Source: a virus
Reading direction: 5' to 3' (one strand)
Virus record (IMG/VR): IMGVR_UViG_3300035684_000001
Span: 124,001-188,000 of that record
DNA length: 64,000 bases
Every line of letters begins with the position of its first letter. The stretch's first letter is position 1. A program made the position numbers and the translations under genes. The notes under the pieces were generated by a model, which had not been told where the DNA came from, made no database searches, and was given only the letters and a program-made list of their open reading frames with translations. This document shows positions 42,963 to 52,361 of this stretch, one piece after another.

Positions 42963-44092
42963 TAGAATTCTCCGTTTTTTAAGTGTTTTGCGTAGGCGAC
43001 CATCGGCTCGATCGCTACTCCATTTCCGATCATTTTGGAATCCTCGACGTTCTTGCCCGAAAGCTTGAAGTCGTCGGGCAGTCCCTGAAGTCGAGCCAAG
43101 CACCGAGGCGACAGTTGCACGACTTTAAGAGATTTCAAATATTCATCGATCGCCCCAGTCTTAGCAGTTCCGCCAAACACGCAGTCCATGCGGTGCCAGT
43201 GTCCGTCCTTACCAAAAGCTCGGATCGTGTTGCTGGGATACTCAGGGGCGATCGCGCTCAATGGCCCGTTCCTTGCTCCGGTTTTTCCAACGAGCACTTT
43301 TGGTATACCTTTTTGGCGGAACTTGTGCTTGGAGGCGATCGCCCCTGACGCTAGGCGTTGAATTTGCCAAAGTGCTAAACCATTTTTTGTGGTGCGCTCC
43401 CCGTTACAAATCCACTGGTACTGACCGTTTGGCTTTTTCTGAGGTATCCCGTCAGCGATCACCACCGTGTAAACGGGCAACTCGGTCAATAAGTCGGCGA
43501 TCGCCCCATACCAGCCTCGCCAAGCAGGTAGCCCGTAAATAGAGGTATCGAACAAAGTGCCTTCATCTTTCCGTTTAGCGTGAGACGGTGGCACGATAGG
43601 TAGCTTACCGCGACTGTAAATAGCAAAACCCCTCTCCCTATCTTGGGGAGTTCCAAAGTTAGCTGCATTGACGCGATCAACCCTGACTTTATACCCCATC
43701 CGCTTTAAAGCAGACTCTACGATCGCCCAACTCTTTGATTTTTCGCCAAAATAGGGAAGAACTTGCTCTATAATCCCGAACTTAGGATTGAGCAACTCTA
43801 TTTTCCGCACCAAAGCTTGTGCCAGCAAAATGTCTAACTCAGTTTCTAAGCCAGTACCGACCTCGCTGAACCTTTGGCACGGCGGAGAGTCTTGGCAGAT
43901 ATCGATTGACCCGATCGCCGACCAATCCACGTCAGCGATCGATTTAACCTCTAAGTGTGTTTGAGAAAAATTCATCGTATAAATCTCTGCCGCGCTGGGA
44001 TTATTCTCGACTGCGTGTACGACTTTAACCCCCGCTAGTTCTAGGGCGATCGAACTCAGTCCACCCCCCGCAAATCCGATTGAAGCTCTCAT
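42962..44092 (-). CDS. DNA (cytosine-5) methyltransferase 2 (376 aa)
   Basis: ATG at 44092 overlaps the previous gene. Motif I IGFAGGGLSSIAL, catalytic SPPCQRFSE (C72), motif VI degenerate (IIEQVLPYF instead of ENV), motif VIII TPQDRERGFAIY, and GNGVAIEPM at the end. The altered ENV motif is a deviation that may affect activity. Different from methyltransferase 1 in sequence, so probably a different target. Part of the early operon 40.6-44.8 kb. Confidence 0.8.
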   Translation of the reverse strand: MRASIGFAGGGLSSIALELAGVKVVHAVENNPSAAEIYTMNFSQTHLEVKSIADVDWSAIGSIDICQDSPPCQRFSEVGTGLETELDILLAQALVRKIELLNPKFGIIEQVLPYFGEKSKSWAIVESALKRMGYKVRVDRVNAANFGTPQDRERGFAIYSRGKLPIVPPSHAKRKDEGTLFDTSIYGLPAWRGWYGAIADLLTELPVYTVVIADGIPQKKPNGQYQWICNGERTTKNGLALWQIQRLASGAIASKHKFRQKGIPKVLVGKTGARNGPLSAIAPEYPSNTIRAFGKDGHWHRMDCVFGGTAKTGAIDEYLKSLKVVQLSPRCLARLQGLPDDFKLSGKNVEDSKMIGNGVAIEPMVAYAKHLKNGEF

Positions 44093-44484
44093 AGCCTTGC
44101 CTCAAGACTTAGGGACAATTTTCCGTTGACAAACGGGTTTAACCAAGAAACATTTGGTCGATAATGACAGGCATAACCTTCCTCCTCTTCCTGACTGTCA
44201 AAAACACATTCATCCAACAATTCGTACAGTTCACCGTGACAACACAGATTGTCTTTCAACTCCTTAAGTAAATCATCGTCATGGTCTTGACGAATGAAGT
44301 TGATTATTTCTTGACACTGCAAACAAGTGTAAAAAGTCTGAAATCCGCCATCGTAAAGTGCATCTACTTTTTCCGCTTTTTCTGCGATAGCGATCCGATT
44401 CCCGCATTCTACACATTTATGCTTTTTCCGGGTCGTTACCAATTTTGACTTATACACTCTCGGGTAGTCACAGTCACAGTTCAT
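44089..44484 (-). CDS. Cysteine-rich zinc-finger-like protein (131 aa)
   Basis: ggagaaataaag before ATG 44484. Cys pairs at the start (MNCDCDYP), KHKCVECGNRI, TCLQCQEI and further Cys/His suggest two zinc sites. Acidic C-terminal half (FDSQEEEEGYACHYRP). Overlaps methyltransferase 2 by 4 bases. Unknown function, probably nucleic-acid related. Confidence 0.6.
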   Translation of the reverse strand: MNCDCDYPRVYKSKLVTTRKKHKCVECGNRIAIAEKAEKVDALYDGGFQTFYTCLQCQEIINFIRQDHDDDLLKELKDNLCCHGELYELLDECVFDSQEEEEGYACHYRPNVSWLNPFVNGKLSLSLEARL

Positions 44485-44486
44485 CT

Positions 44487-44813
44487 TTATTTCTCCTTGA
44501 TAACTCTTGGTGTATCTACCTTAGGATGCAAAGTAAAACGCATTACAACAACTGGAACAGTTAGCAAAACTTCCTTTGCTATTTTGTTTTTAAGCTCATA
44601 TTCTGCTTGGATCGCTTGCTTGATCGCCTTAATGCAATCTTCCACACATCTGTCGTACCTGCGTTTCCCAAATCCCGCCAAAGGGCTGTTTGATTCTGGT
44701 TTAACCGCGTCCCAGTATTCGGCTACCATTAAAAATTGATAATTGCCGTAAGTTGTAAAGTTACAACCCGAGCAAGTAAATGAGTCGTATCTTTTAATGT
44801 TGATTTTAGACAC
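44487..44813 (-). CDS. Hypothetical protein (108 aa)
   Basis: GTG at 44813 preceded by aggaaag. Starts SKINIKRYDSFTCSGCNF with a single CxxC; central RRYDRCVEDCIKAIKQAI helix. It lies 2 bases before the downstream zinc-finger gene. Family not recognised. Confidence 0.5.
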   Translation of the reverse strand: MSKINIKRYDSFTCSGCNFTTYGNYQFLMVAEYWDAVKPESNSPLAGFGKRRYDRCVEDCIKAIKQAIQAEYELKNKIAKEVLLTVPVVVMRFTLHPKVDTPRVIKEK

Positions 44814-44913
44814 AATTACTTTCCTAAAAAGATTGGGGATTCTCAGATTGGATCTACACCTCTAAGAGAATTTTACTAAAATCGACTTCTCTTGGGTTGG
44901 CTCAAACGATCCG

Positions 44914-45207
44914 TTAGTATATTTTCAAGATTTTTCCTTTCACTCCAGTCCCATATTCCTCTCCGTCACGGTCAAAACCAACAAATAACGTCAGTGTGTC
45001 TCCGTGTACTGTCGCTAAATCTTGTTTGTCGATAACGTAATCACCGCTAACTTGAATCGGAAAGCCAAAACACAATCTAGTAAAATAATTCGTAATAGTC
45101 ACCGAGCCAATAATCGCAAAAATTACCTGCTCGTATATTACGTTGTCGTCATCTTCTTCGATCTTAATTTCTATAGTTTTTCCGAGAGACTGCTCCAAAT
45201 TAAACAT
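44914..45207 (-). CDS. Hypothetical protein (97 aa)
   Basis: ATG at 45207 is preferred since AAGGGAGGA lies just upstream. Beta-rich: TIEIKIEEDDDNVIYEQVIF, GDTLTLFVGFDRDGEEYG. Acidic. No family recognised; early-operon member. Confidence 0.5.
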   Translation of the reverse strand: MFNLEQSLGKTIEIKIEEDDDNVIYEQVIFAIIGSVTITNYFTRLCFGFPIQVSGDYVIDKQDLATVHGDTLTLFVGFDRDGEEYGTGVKGKILKIY

Positions 45208-45354
45208 GATTCCTCCCTTGTCGTTCGTTGTTTTGCTAGAAATTCTCGAAATTGCAAATCCGCAGGAAGTTTGACAACACCACCTAGAAACCCAATCTAA
45301 TATCTTATTCAGACCACGTTTCAATCGTCGATTGATCGATCCAAGAAAAAATCT

Positions 45355-46353
45355 TTACTTTCCTAAAAAGCGTGGAAATTCTCGAATCTGTATATCCAAA
45401 GGAAGCTCAGTAATATCGCCCCCTTTGGGATTTTTAAGCTTTACCTGGAAGTGAGTTTGAACAACTCCATCAATGTATGGAGTTGAGTTGATCGCCTGAC
45501 TTCCCCATTGCTTGACAAACACCGCCGTTTTGGTTTGCTGGCATTGGCGCACGAGCGATCGAATCCACTCAATGTGGCAGGGACGAGCACTGGAACCAGA
45601 CTCGCCGCCAATAATTACTTGATTAATGCTTTTATCAGTAAAAGGGGATATCCGACCTCCAGCAACCGCGCCACCAGCACCAGATATACGAGGCTCCCAC
45701 GTATTGAGAAGGTAGTTATAGATACCATTTTGGCGTTCATGGGAAACTAAATTCAACTCCTCTAAAAGTGGTTCACAAGATAAAAATCGCACCGCCACGG
45801 GAGCGTCAAGTAACAGCGGAATCCGATCAACTGCAGCTTGCTGATTTTCAACCGACGTTCCCAACCAAACATTAGGTAGTGGCCAATCAAAATCACAAGT
45901 TTCATAGGCTTCGTAGCGCTTTTGTGCTAGTTTTAACTCTCGTCCCAAATCAACAGCGCCACGTCTGATGCGCTGCTTAGCACCCTGTTGTAGATAAGGT
46001 CGTATCCGCTCTGGGCGTTTTGTCAGAACTTGAAACGTGTGTTGCTTGGCGAGTGCCATTACTGCAAAAATCTTGTCCAACCATTCGTCTTTGACGTTTT
46101 TATGGAAAATATCAGACATCGAGCAGACAAACACTTTTTTGGGTGATCGCCACGACAAGGGTTTTACTAATTGATTTTCAACAAATTCGATCGTACCGTT
46201 CCACTCTTTCACTTTTTGGTATTGAGGGAATTGCTGCAACCGTGCAGATTTAGCAGCTTCAGCAGCGTAACATTCTTTACAGCCGATACTTATTTTTGAG
46301 CATCCCACTAAAGGATTCCAAGTTTCATCTGTCCAAGGAATTAAAGTAGCCAT
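45355..46353 (-). CDS. Phage Gp37/Gp68 family protein (DUF5131)
   Basis: 332 residues, ggagaaaaattag before ATG. IPWTDETWNPLVGCSKISIG and GCKECYAAEAAK give the C-x6-C-x2-C pattern typical of the family, with WRSPKKVFVCSMSDIFHKNV, QVLTKRPER, NVWLGTSVENQ and IIGGESGSSARPCHIEW further on. The family looks like a radical-SAM relative and is widespread in phages; its biochemical function is not settled. Confidence 0.85.
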   Translation of the reverse strand: MATLIPWTDETWNPLVGCSKISIGCKECYAAEAAKSARLQQFPQYQKVKEWNGTIEFVENQLVKPLSWRSPKKVFVCSMSDIFHKNVKDEWLDKIFAVMALAKQHTFQVLTKRPERIRPYLQQGAKQRIRRGAVDLGRELKLAQKRYEAYETCDFDWPLPNVWLGTSVENQQAAVDRIPLLLDAPVAVRFLSCEPLLEELNLVSHERQNGIYNYLLNTWEPRISGAGGAVAGGRISPFTDKSINQVIIGGESGSSARPCHIEWIRSLVRQCQQTKTAVFVKQWGSQAINSTPYIDGVVQTHFQVKLKNPKGGDITELPLDIQIREFPRFLGK

Positions 46354-46466
46354 CTAATTTTTCTCCAAAATTAATGCGATAAAGTTACTAAGACTTGCTC
46401 CCTGATTTATTGTTTGAACTGGTGTCTAGGTTTGTATTTTCGTGTGCGACCACTGTTAACGACCGC

Positions 46467-46724
46467 CTAGTATGCCACACCTTCTACGTCATAGTATTTT
46501 GTCTTAGCGAAATGCTCTTCTTGTGCTAAGATTTCGATACTGAGATAATCACTGTCCACTAGCTCCGGCTTTTGTACTTGCAAAAATACCGTGTTTGAGA
46601 CGGGGCAAAACTCAATAAATTTTAATTCGGTTTCTACTGTTAGATCTCCATCCATAATAGAGACGATCGCGTCGGGATGACACTTTTGAAGTATTTGGAT
46701 GAGTTGTTCTACATTTATTGACAT
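46467..46724 (-). CDS. Small hypothetical protein (85 aa)
   Basis: aaggaagtaaatc before ATG 46724. LIQILQKCHPDAIVSIMDG resembles the start of small phage proteins reading L...L...P.DA.V. ..D. Acidic, soluble. Unknown function. Confidence 0.55.
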   Translation of the reverse strand: MSINVEQLIQILQKCHPDAIVSIMDGDLTVETELKFIEFCPVSNTVFLQVQKPELVDSDYLSIEILAQEEHFAKTKYYDVEGVAY

Positions 46725-46785
46725 GATTTACTTCCTTAATTGCGATTTACCTGAACTAGGGCGATCGTCCGATCGCCCTATACGT

Positions 46786-47208
46786 TTAATTGTCTAGGTA
46801 CGCAGCTAGATCGAATGTTTCTTTGCCAAACGGCGAATAGAGAATTTTTTCACCAAGTTTAACTCGAATCTCTAATGACTCTCTATTCTCCATGCTATGC
46901 AAAAAGAAACTGTCATTTTGAAGCTTTAATTCTGCAATATTTACAGAATTAGTGTTTGAATGAATAAAATATTCCGTAGCTTCTTTTTGGAGATTGGGGC
47001 GACCGCGCAACAAATGACACTGATGCGCGTCTGAGTATTTACTGCATCCTGACGACGATTGCAAAGAAGCTCTGTAAGCACAGGGACATTTGATTTCCGT
47101 ACACACGTTTATTGTTTCTGATACGTTTATAGTTGACGCTTCTTCGTCTCTTTCCGCCCTGACTAGCGCCTTTGCTATTTGACGAAATTTGTTCCAATCG
47201 ATAGACAT
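46786..47208 (-). CDS. Cysteine-containing hypothetical protein (140 aa)
   Basis: ATG at 47208 (MSIDWNKFRQ) is preferred because ggag ends 8 bases before it; GTG at 47220 is an alternative. Several Cys (CTEIKCPCAYR, GCSKYSDAHQCHLL) may bind zinc. First gene of the minus-strand early operon, transcribed divergently from 47351. Confidence 0.5.
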   Translation of the reverse strand: MSIDWNKFRQIAKALVRAERDEEASTINVSETINVCTEIKCPCAYRASLQSSSGCSKYSDAHQCHLLRGRPNLQKEATEYFIHSNTNSVNIAELKLQNDSFFLHSMENRESLEIRVKLGEKILYSPFGKETFDLAAYLDN

Positions 47209-47259
47209 AATTTGCTCCACTTGTTAGACTAAACCAATAGTCGCATACTTGTACGACCC

Positions 47260-47322
47260 GTGTCAAGGGGTAAATCATTTAACCAAGAATCCTTGACAAG
47301 TGGGTAACATAAGTAGCATACT
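47260..47322. promoter_or_regulatory. Divergent promoter region with inverted TTGACA motifs
   Basis: Plus strand: TTGACA (47293-47298), 18 bases, CATACT. Minus strand: TTGACA reading left from about 47265, followed by cgggtcgtacaagtatg. Both boxes are flanked by GGGTAA/TTACCC, so the two arms share an inverted repeat that could bind a regulator. Confidence 0.55.
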
Positions 47323-47350
47323 CACAATAGTCCTACCCAGAATCACAAAA

Positions 47351-47557
47351 ATGCCAAAACCACTAGGTAAAGATACAGTGAATGTTTTTCTTCATCCTTC
47401 GGATAAAAGAGGTTTTAAAAAACTATGTGCAGAGCTAGATACTCCAATGTGTGGCAGGCTTGAAGCTTGGGCAATATTCGACAAGCTTTACTTCGAGGAA
47501 TATGGAAGACCGTTCGACATCGAAGATCTCGAAACAACCTACTTTGGGAAAAAATAA
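47351..47557 (+). CDS. Small DNA-binding-like protein (68 aa)
   Basis: ATG at 47351 (MPKPLGKDTVNVFLHPSDK) with a leader cacaaaaATG. VNVFLHPSDKRGFKKLCAEL resembles ribbon-helix-helix style proteins (V...L....R..FK.LC...), as does the gene at 55323. TAATG overlap with the ASCH gene. It may regulate the divergent promoter just upstream. Confidence 0.5.
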   Translation: MPKPLGKDTVNVFLHPSDKRGFKKLCAELDTPMCGRLEAWAIFDKLYFEEYGRPFDIEDLETTYFGKK

Positions 47558-47982
47558 TGGATACCTACCTGATTTCCGTCAAACCAAACTGGGCAGACAA
47601 GTTTTTTTTGATCGCCACCCCAAAAACAGTCGAACTCCGCAAGGGAAGTTTCGGTCAATCCTTAAAAGCAGGCGATCGGCTGCTAATCTATGCCACGCTC
47701 CCGGTAGGCGAGGTCATTGGCGAAGTTAGGGTGCGCCATCGCGCCCAATACTGGATAGACAAGCTCCGCAGCGAAACTGAAAATTTTGCACAGGTATCAT
47801 CAGAAGATTTCAATGCTTACTACCGAGGCAAAGATCACGGTGTGGCAGTTTGGGTTGATCGACCCAAAAAGTTTGAAAGCGCGATCGCCCTTGCTTCATT
47901 AAAAGAGATTGGCATCACTTCCCCGCAGCAGCTTTTGAAGTTAACCGAGAAACAAGTCGATGCGTTACTTCAAATCCCATAA
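47557..47982 (+). CDS. ASCH-domain protein (141 aa)
   Basis: ATG at 47557 overlaps the previous stop. The N-terminal LISVKPNWADKFF, TPKTVELRKGSF, AGDRLLIYATLPVGEVIGEV matches the ASCH domain (predicted RNA-binding, PUA-like fold). The C-terminal half, with GKDHGVAVWVDRPKKF, is helical. Possibly a transcription or RNA-modification cofactor. Cotranscribed with the PAPS-reductase-like gene. Confidence 0.75.
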   Translation: MDTYLISVKPNWADKFFLIATPKTVELRKGSFGQSLKAGDRLLIYATLPVGEVIGEVRVRHRAQYWIDKLRSETENFAQVSSEDFNAYYRGKDHGVAVWVDRPKKFESAIALASLKEIGITSPQQLLKLTEKQVDALLQIP

Positions 47983-48003
47983 ACTAATTAAGGAAATACA
48001 ACG

Positions 48004-49212
48004 ATGCAAAAACAGCAACAATTGTCATTTTTTGAGAACGATCGCACAACTCAATCAGAAGCGATCGCCATTACCACCGAATACCTAAAAGATTATTTCA
48101 CCCGTTACAACTACGTGGCGATCGCCTACAGTGGCGGCAAAGATTCAAGCGCAACAGTCAGTTTAATTCTCCACTTGATAGAAACAAAGCAGGTTCCGCG
48201 CCCCCGATCGCTCACAGTAATTTACGCGGACACTCGACTGGAGCTTCCGCCACTACACGAAGCAGCAATGGCAATGCTCAGGGAGGTTGAACGACGGGGT
48301 TTTAACACAAAAATAGCTATAGCCCCGATCGCCAAACGTTTCCTTCCCTACATCCTCGGTCGGGGCGTGACTCCACCAAACAATTCGACTTTCCGCTGGT
48401 GTACTGAGAAAATAAAAGTCAACCCAATGGACGAGGCACTTGCAGAAATCAGAAACGCTATGCCAGAAGGTGATCGCTTATTGATGATTACAGGTGTGCG
48501 GATCGGAGAATCCGCTGTGCGCGATCGACGCATCTTAACTTCTTGCTCGATCAACGGTGCAGAGTGCGGGCAAGGTTGGTTTCAAAACGGCACTTACGAC
48601 CGTACCGACAAGCTTGCCCCTATCCTGCATTGGCGCGTCTGCCAAGTCTGGGAATGGTTAATAGCAGGAGAATTAGAACACGGATTCCCAACTTATGCGG
48701 TCGCTGAAGTGTACGGAGGCGACGAGGCTCAAGAATTAAATGCGCGAACCGGGTGCATTGGATGCCCGCTCACTAAAAAGGATACCGCTTTGGATGCACT
48801 GGTATCGCAGGACAAATGGAGTTACCTAGCACCGCTCAAGAAACTAAAACCTATTTATGAAGAAATGCGGCTGTTTGAAAACCGCCTGCAAAAAAACGGA
48901 GAAGAACGCAAAAAAGATGGAACCCTAGTAGCAAATCCCAATAGAAGAGGCCCGCTAACGTTAGAGGCAAGAAGCAGATTCCTCGATCGCATCTTAGCGA
49001 TTCAATCAGAAATCAACGAACGGGCGATCGAGTTGAATTCCCCGCAAGTATTTTTAATCGATGCAGAGGAAGAGGAATTTATTCGAGAGGCGATATCCAA
49101 CAAGTTATTCCCTAACAAGTGGAGTGGAAACGAACCCAACGCTAGCGAACTGTTGCCTCACGTTTATCAAGACGGTTCAGTTCAATTGTTACTATTTCAG
49201 CAAAAACATTGA
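48004..49212 (+). CDS. PAPS-reductase/DndC-like PP-loop protein (402 aa)
   Basis: aaggaaatacaacgATG start. ATP-pyrophosphatase loop AYSGGKDSSA (residues 41-50), Asp-rich VIYADTRLELPP, STFRWCTEKIKV, GVRIGESAVRDRR and the Cys pair RTGCIGCPL (Fe-S type) identify the family used in DndC-type sulfur DNA modification and in sulfate assimilation. No dndB/D/E or cysteine desulfurase is present here, so the substrate is unclear; phage homologues often stand alone. Confidence 0.8.
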   Translation: MQKQQQLSFFENDRTTQSEAIAITTEYLKDYFTRYNYVAIAYSGGKDSSATVSLILHLIETKQVPRPRSLTVIYADTRLELPPLHEAAMAMLREVERRGFNTKIAIAPIAKRFLPYILGRGVTPPNNSTFRWCTEKIKVNPMDEALAEIRNAMPEGDRLLMITGVRIGESAVRDRRILTSCSINGAECGQGWFQNGTYDRTDKLAPILHWRVCQVWEWLIAGELEHGFPTYAVAEVYGGDEAQELNARTGCIGCPLTKKDTALDALVSQDKWSYLAPLKKLKPIYEEMRLFENRLQKNGEERKKDGTLVANPNRRGPLTLEARSRFLDRILAIQSEINERAIELNSPQVFLIDAEEEEFIREAISNKLFPNKWSGNEPNASELLPHVYQDGSVQLLLFQQKH

Positions 49213-49293
49213 CAAACTAAACAAGATATTGGCAATCCTTGAAAAAAATAATCTTGTCCCTAGTCCGATCGTCAACCAACACAAAACAAGAAC

Positions 49294-51034
49294 AATGTAC
49301 AAACTGAGAAATTATCAAGAAGAAATAGAAGCCAAAGTAAACGAATTGTGGGAAAATGATATTCGCTGCATTATGGTGCAACTCGCTACTGGCGGTGGTA
49401 AAACACCTACGTTCGGGACGATTAGCGCACCTTTTTTAAAAAACGGGCTGCGTGTTTTAGTCATCGCCCACAGGGAAGAACTGCTTTTACAAGCCCAAGA
49501 AAAAATGGAGGCTATTTCTGGGGTTTCGGCGGGAATCATTAAAAACGGATACAAACCAAACCCTCTCTACAACTTACAGATTGCGTCGATCCAGTCGCTC
49601 GCCCGCCGCCAATATCTACCGCTAGCAGATTTGGTGATCGTTGACGAAGCACACCACGCTTGCAGCCAGAGCTACACAAAAGTTTTAGAAAAATATCCCG
49701 ATACCAAAATCTTGGGATTCACCGCAACACCGTGCAGAAATGACGGTCAAGGATTTAAGTATCTATTTCAATAACTAATCTGCGGGCCGTCCACCAAGGA
49801 ACTGATTGATCGCGGATATCTATCTCCGTACAAGCTGTACCAAGCTGGCAAAACAATCAATACCAACAAAATCAAAAGCAGCGGTGGAGACTTCAATGCT
49901 GAAAAATTGAGCGAAGCGGTTGCCGAACAAATAGAGCCAAACGACGTAGTAGCTGAATGGAAGCGACGAGCAGGTGGCAAGCGGACGGTAGTTTTTGCCG
50001 TAGACGTTGCTAGGAGTCGCGAATATTCAGAAGCTTTTCAAGCTTCTGGAATTCCAGCGGAACATTTAGATGGAGAAACGGAAACGGGCGATAGGCGGGA
50101 TGTTTTGCACAGGTTTGACTCAGGGGAGACGATCGTACTTTGCAACTGCGGAATCATTTCGGAAGGTTTCGACCTTCCCGGTATTGAAGTTGTTCAGATT
50201 GTGCGACCTACAAAAAGCTTGAGCCTGTGGCTCCAGATGGTCGGTCGCGGACTGAGACTGGCAGACGGCAAGACTTTTGCCACAATCATCGACCATGGTA
50301 AAAGCTGGGAATCGCTGGGACTGCCAGACGAAGAAAGAGAATGGTCGCTGGAACCTCAAAGCCTCGGGATAGAAGCTAAACGGTTCCTGCACGCTGTGTG
50401 CGAGTCGTGTTCTCACATCTTCAAGCCGCTGTCGCACGAGATTCCCGATCTAAAATGTCTTTGTCCAAACTGTCTAACTGAAAACACGTTCAAAGTAGGT
50501 AGCGGTGGAGCGGACAAACCAAAGCCAGTTTTAAACGCAAATGACAAAGACAAAGAGATCGATTTAACACCCAACCCAGCACACATTGCAATAATTGATG
50601 ATTTATTGGCTAACTGCCGACGCCTTGAGTATCCAATTGCTTGGGTCTACCATCAATTTATAGAAAAAAGCAAAGAGTGGCGATCGGAAATTTCTCTCGG
50701 TACTTGGCGATACTTAGCCAAAAAACTGGGTCATTCAACCAAGTGGGCCCGGCTCAAGTATCAGGAAGCCAACGAAGAAAGTAAGCCGTTAAGCGCGATC
50801 GAGTTACACCGCTTGTGGAGTAAAGCCTTAAACGAGGTTAGACCCTACGGAACGCAGGCATTATTGAGACAGCACGGTCGCCTCGTTGATTTTACGAATA
50901 ACACCGCAGAGATTAGAATTAACTCGCTTCCTCTATTAAAGATGGTCAAAGATCGAGTTTGTAATATCGAAATAGCATTTAGAAAAGTTCTACAGCGAGA
51001 AATCTCAGCAAAACTAGGTGTTAAAAATAGCTAA
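49294..51034 (+). pseudogene. SF2 DEAD/DEAH helicase interrupted by an in-frame TAA
   Basis: From ATG 49294: Q-motif-like NYQEEIEAKV, Walker A ATGGGKT, VIAHREELL, Walker B VDEAHHA, GFTATP. TAA at 49772-49774 then stops the frame after KYLFQ, but the same frame stays open to 51034: LICGPSTKELIDRGYLSPYK, then VVFAVDVARS, GFDLPGIE and the motif VI QMVGRGLR. A Cys4 element (CESCSHIF, CPNCL) follows. Apart from the stop codon the enzyme is complete. Likely inactive, unless read through or an artefact. Confidence 0.8.
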
Positions 51035-51036
51035 AA

Positions 51037-51343
51037 ATGATTTACTTCACAGCATTTTCTAAATGGGAATTTCAGTTTGGCGAACTTCAGTCGATCACCA
51101 AGTATATAAATACTGCAAGTCAATCCACCGCAATGATGGGTATATGTATTCGTTTTCCACGAATATCCCATGATAAATTAGTGACTAGAGGTGTATCGAT
51201 CGGAAGGCTGGAGTTTTCGAGTCAGATCACCCGGATCTTTTCATTACGATTTTGGAGCGGACGCGGGTGATCGGACATTGAGCGCACCGCATCCAACTCC
51301 CGAAAAAGCTTGGCTAGCTGCTGAAAAGTTTTTGGAAAATTGA
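51037..51343 (+). pseudogene. Frameshifted remnant of a small gene
   Basis: ATG at 51037 follows the helicase by 2 bases. Frames switch: MIYFTAFSKWEFQFG... in frame 1, ESDHPDLF around 51220 in a second, and HYDFGADAGDRTLSAPHP then KAWLAAEKFLEN ending at 51343 in a third. The composite looks like a real protein broken by small insertions or deletions. Family unknown. Confidence 0.5.
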
Positions 51344-51390
51344 AAAAGTGGGCGATCGGAATAGCAATTTAAACTTTATTTGGTATCAAA

Positions 51391-51879
51391 ATGAAAATCC
51401 TAAACAGGTTAAACACTTCTTTCAAGGACAAACAAGAGATAACACTAGATCTTGATGGATCGCAACTGAACGCAATCGTAGGGCAGAACTGTTCGGGCAA
51501 AACTTACGTCTTGAAAACTATAGCGCTTGAATTTAGTGGGTCTTACCACAAACTCAGTTTTGCAGATCTTAGTAAAAATGTTAAGACAATTCCTTGGAGT
51601 GTTGATCAGGAACAAGTTCAAAGCGATGGTGGCTATTTGTGTAATGTACTTAGTTATATTTCTGAAAATGCGCCGAATAATTTTAGCTTTTTGCAAAATT
51701 GCTTGATCCGAATTATCCCTAATGTAGAAGCTGTATCAGTACACCCCTTTGAGGGGGGTACTGAAATCCAATTTAAAACAAAAAATATCGCGTGTATCCT
51801 AGTACGGGCGAAAGTTACAAGCAAATTGGGAATTCGGTTTGTGTATCGGTGGTGGAGGCGATCGCGCAAGAGATACTAA
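51391..51879 (+). pseudogene. N-terminal fragment of an AAA/RecF-like ATPase
   Basis: Starts MKILNRLNTSFKDKQEITLD, with Walker A IVGQNCSGKTYVLK at residue ~29. A beta/alpha region (YLCNVLSYISENAPNNFSFL) follows, then the frame ends abnormally in WWRRSRKRY, without signature or Walker B motifs. A full ATPase of this type has over 300 residues, so this is a truncated relic. Confidence 0.6.
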
Positions 51880-51977
51880 GTCAAAATTTGTTGTCAAGTT
51901 GAAACAATTTGGCGATCTAAATAAACCTTTACAGGTTTTATTGTGCTAAGCTTAAATAGTAAAAATCAACAAAAACA

Positions 51978-52358
51978 ATGACACGCAAAAACATCGAAAA
52001 TCAATTAGCGATATCAGGGCTTACTTTAGCAAGTGTTCGTAATTTTTTCCAATCTCCGCCCCCTACCTATTTGAACAAGGAACAGGCGGTATGCTACATT
52101 CTCTCGGTCTTGTTACAAAGGGATTCCTATGGAACGGAATTGACGAGTCACTTGGAAGAAAATTTTCCTACTTATCGTCTTTCGGATACGGTACTTTATA
52201 GTGCGTTAATTTTTCTTGAGAAAGAAGGGATAACGATCGCCTACTGGAAAAAAACAGAAGGGCGCGGGCGACCGCGCCGAATGTACAGTATAGCAGCACA
52301 ATGGCGGGAAGAAGCTCGGGTACTAGCTCATTTTTGGAACACACAGCACAATCAATAA
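51978..52358 (+). CDS. PadR-family transcriptional regulator (126 aa)
   Basis: Leader atcaacaaaaacaATG. The winged-helix pattern is clear: AVCYILSVLLQRDSYGTEL, FPTYRLSDTVLYSALIFLEK, KTEGRGRPRRMYSIAAQWREEA. The basic wing (GRGRPRR) matches PadR regulators. It stands between decayed genes and may regulate the accessory block. Target unknown. Confidence 0.85.
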   Translation: MTRKNIENQLAISGLTLASVRNFFQSPPPTYLNKEQAVCYILSVLLQRDSYGTELTSHLEENFPTYRLSDTVLYSALIFLEKEGITIAYWKKTEGRGRPRRMYSIAAQWREEARVLAHFWNTQHNQ

Positions 52359-52361
52359 AAT

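Noticed and set aside
48004-49212. Full phosphorothioation (Dnd) system
   Set aside because: Only the DndC-like enzyme is present; neighbours are not DndB, D or E.
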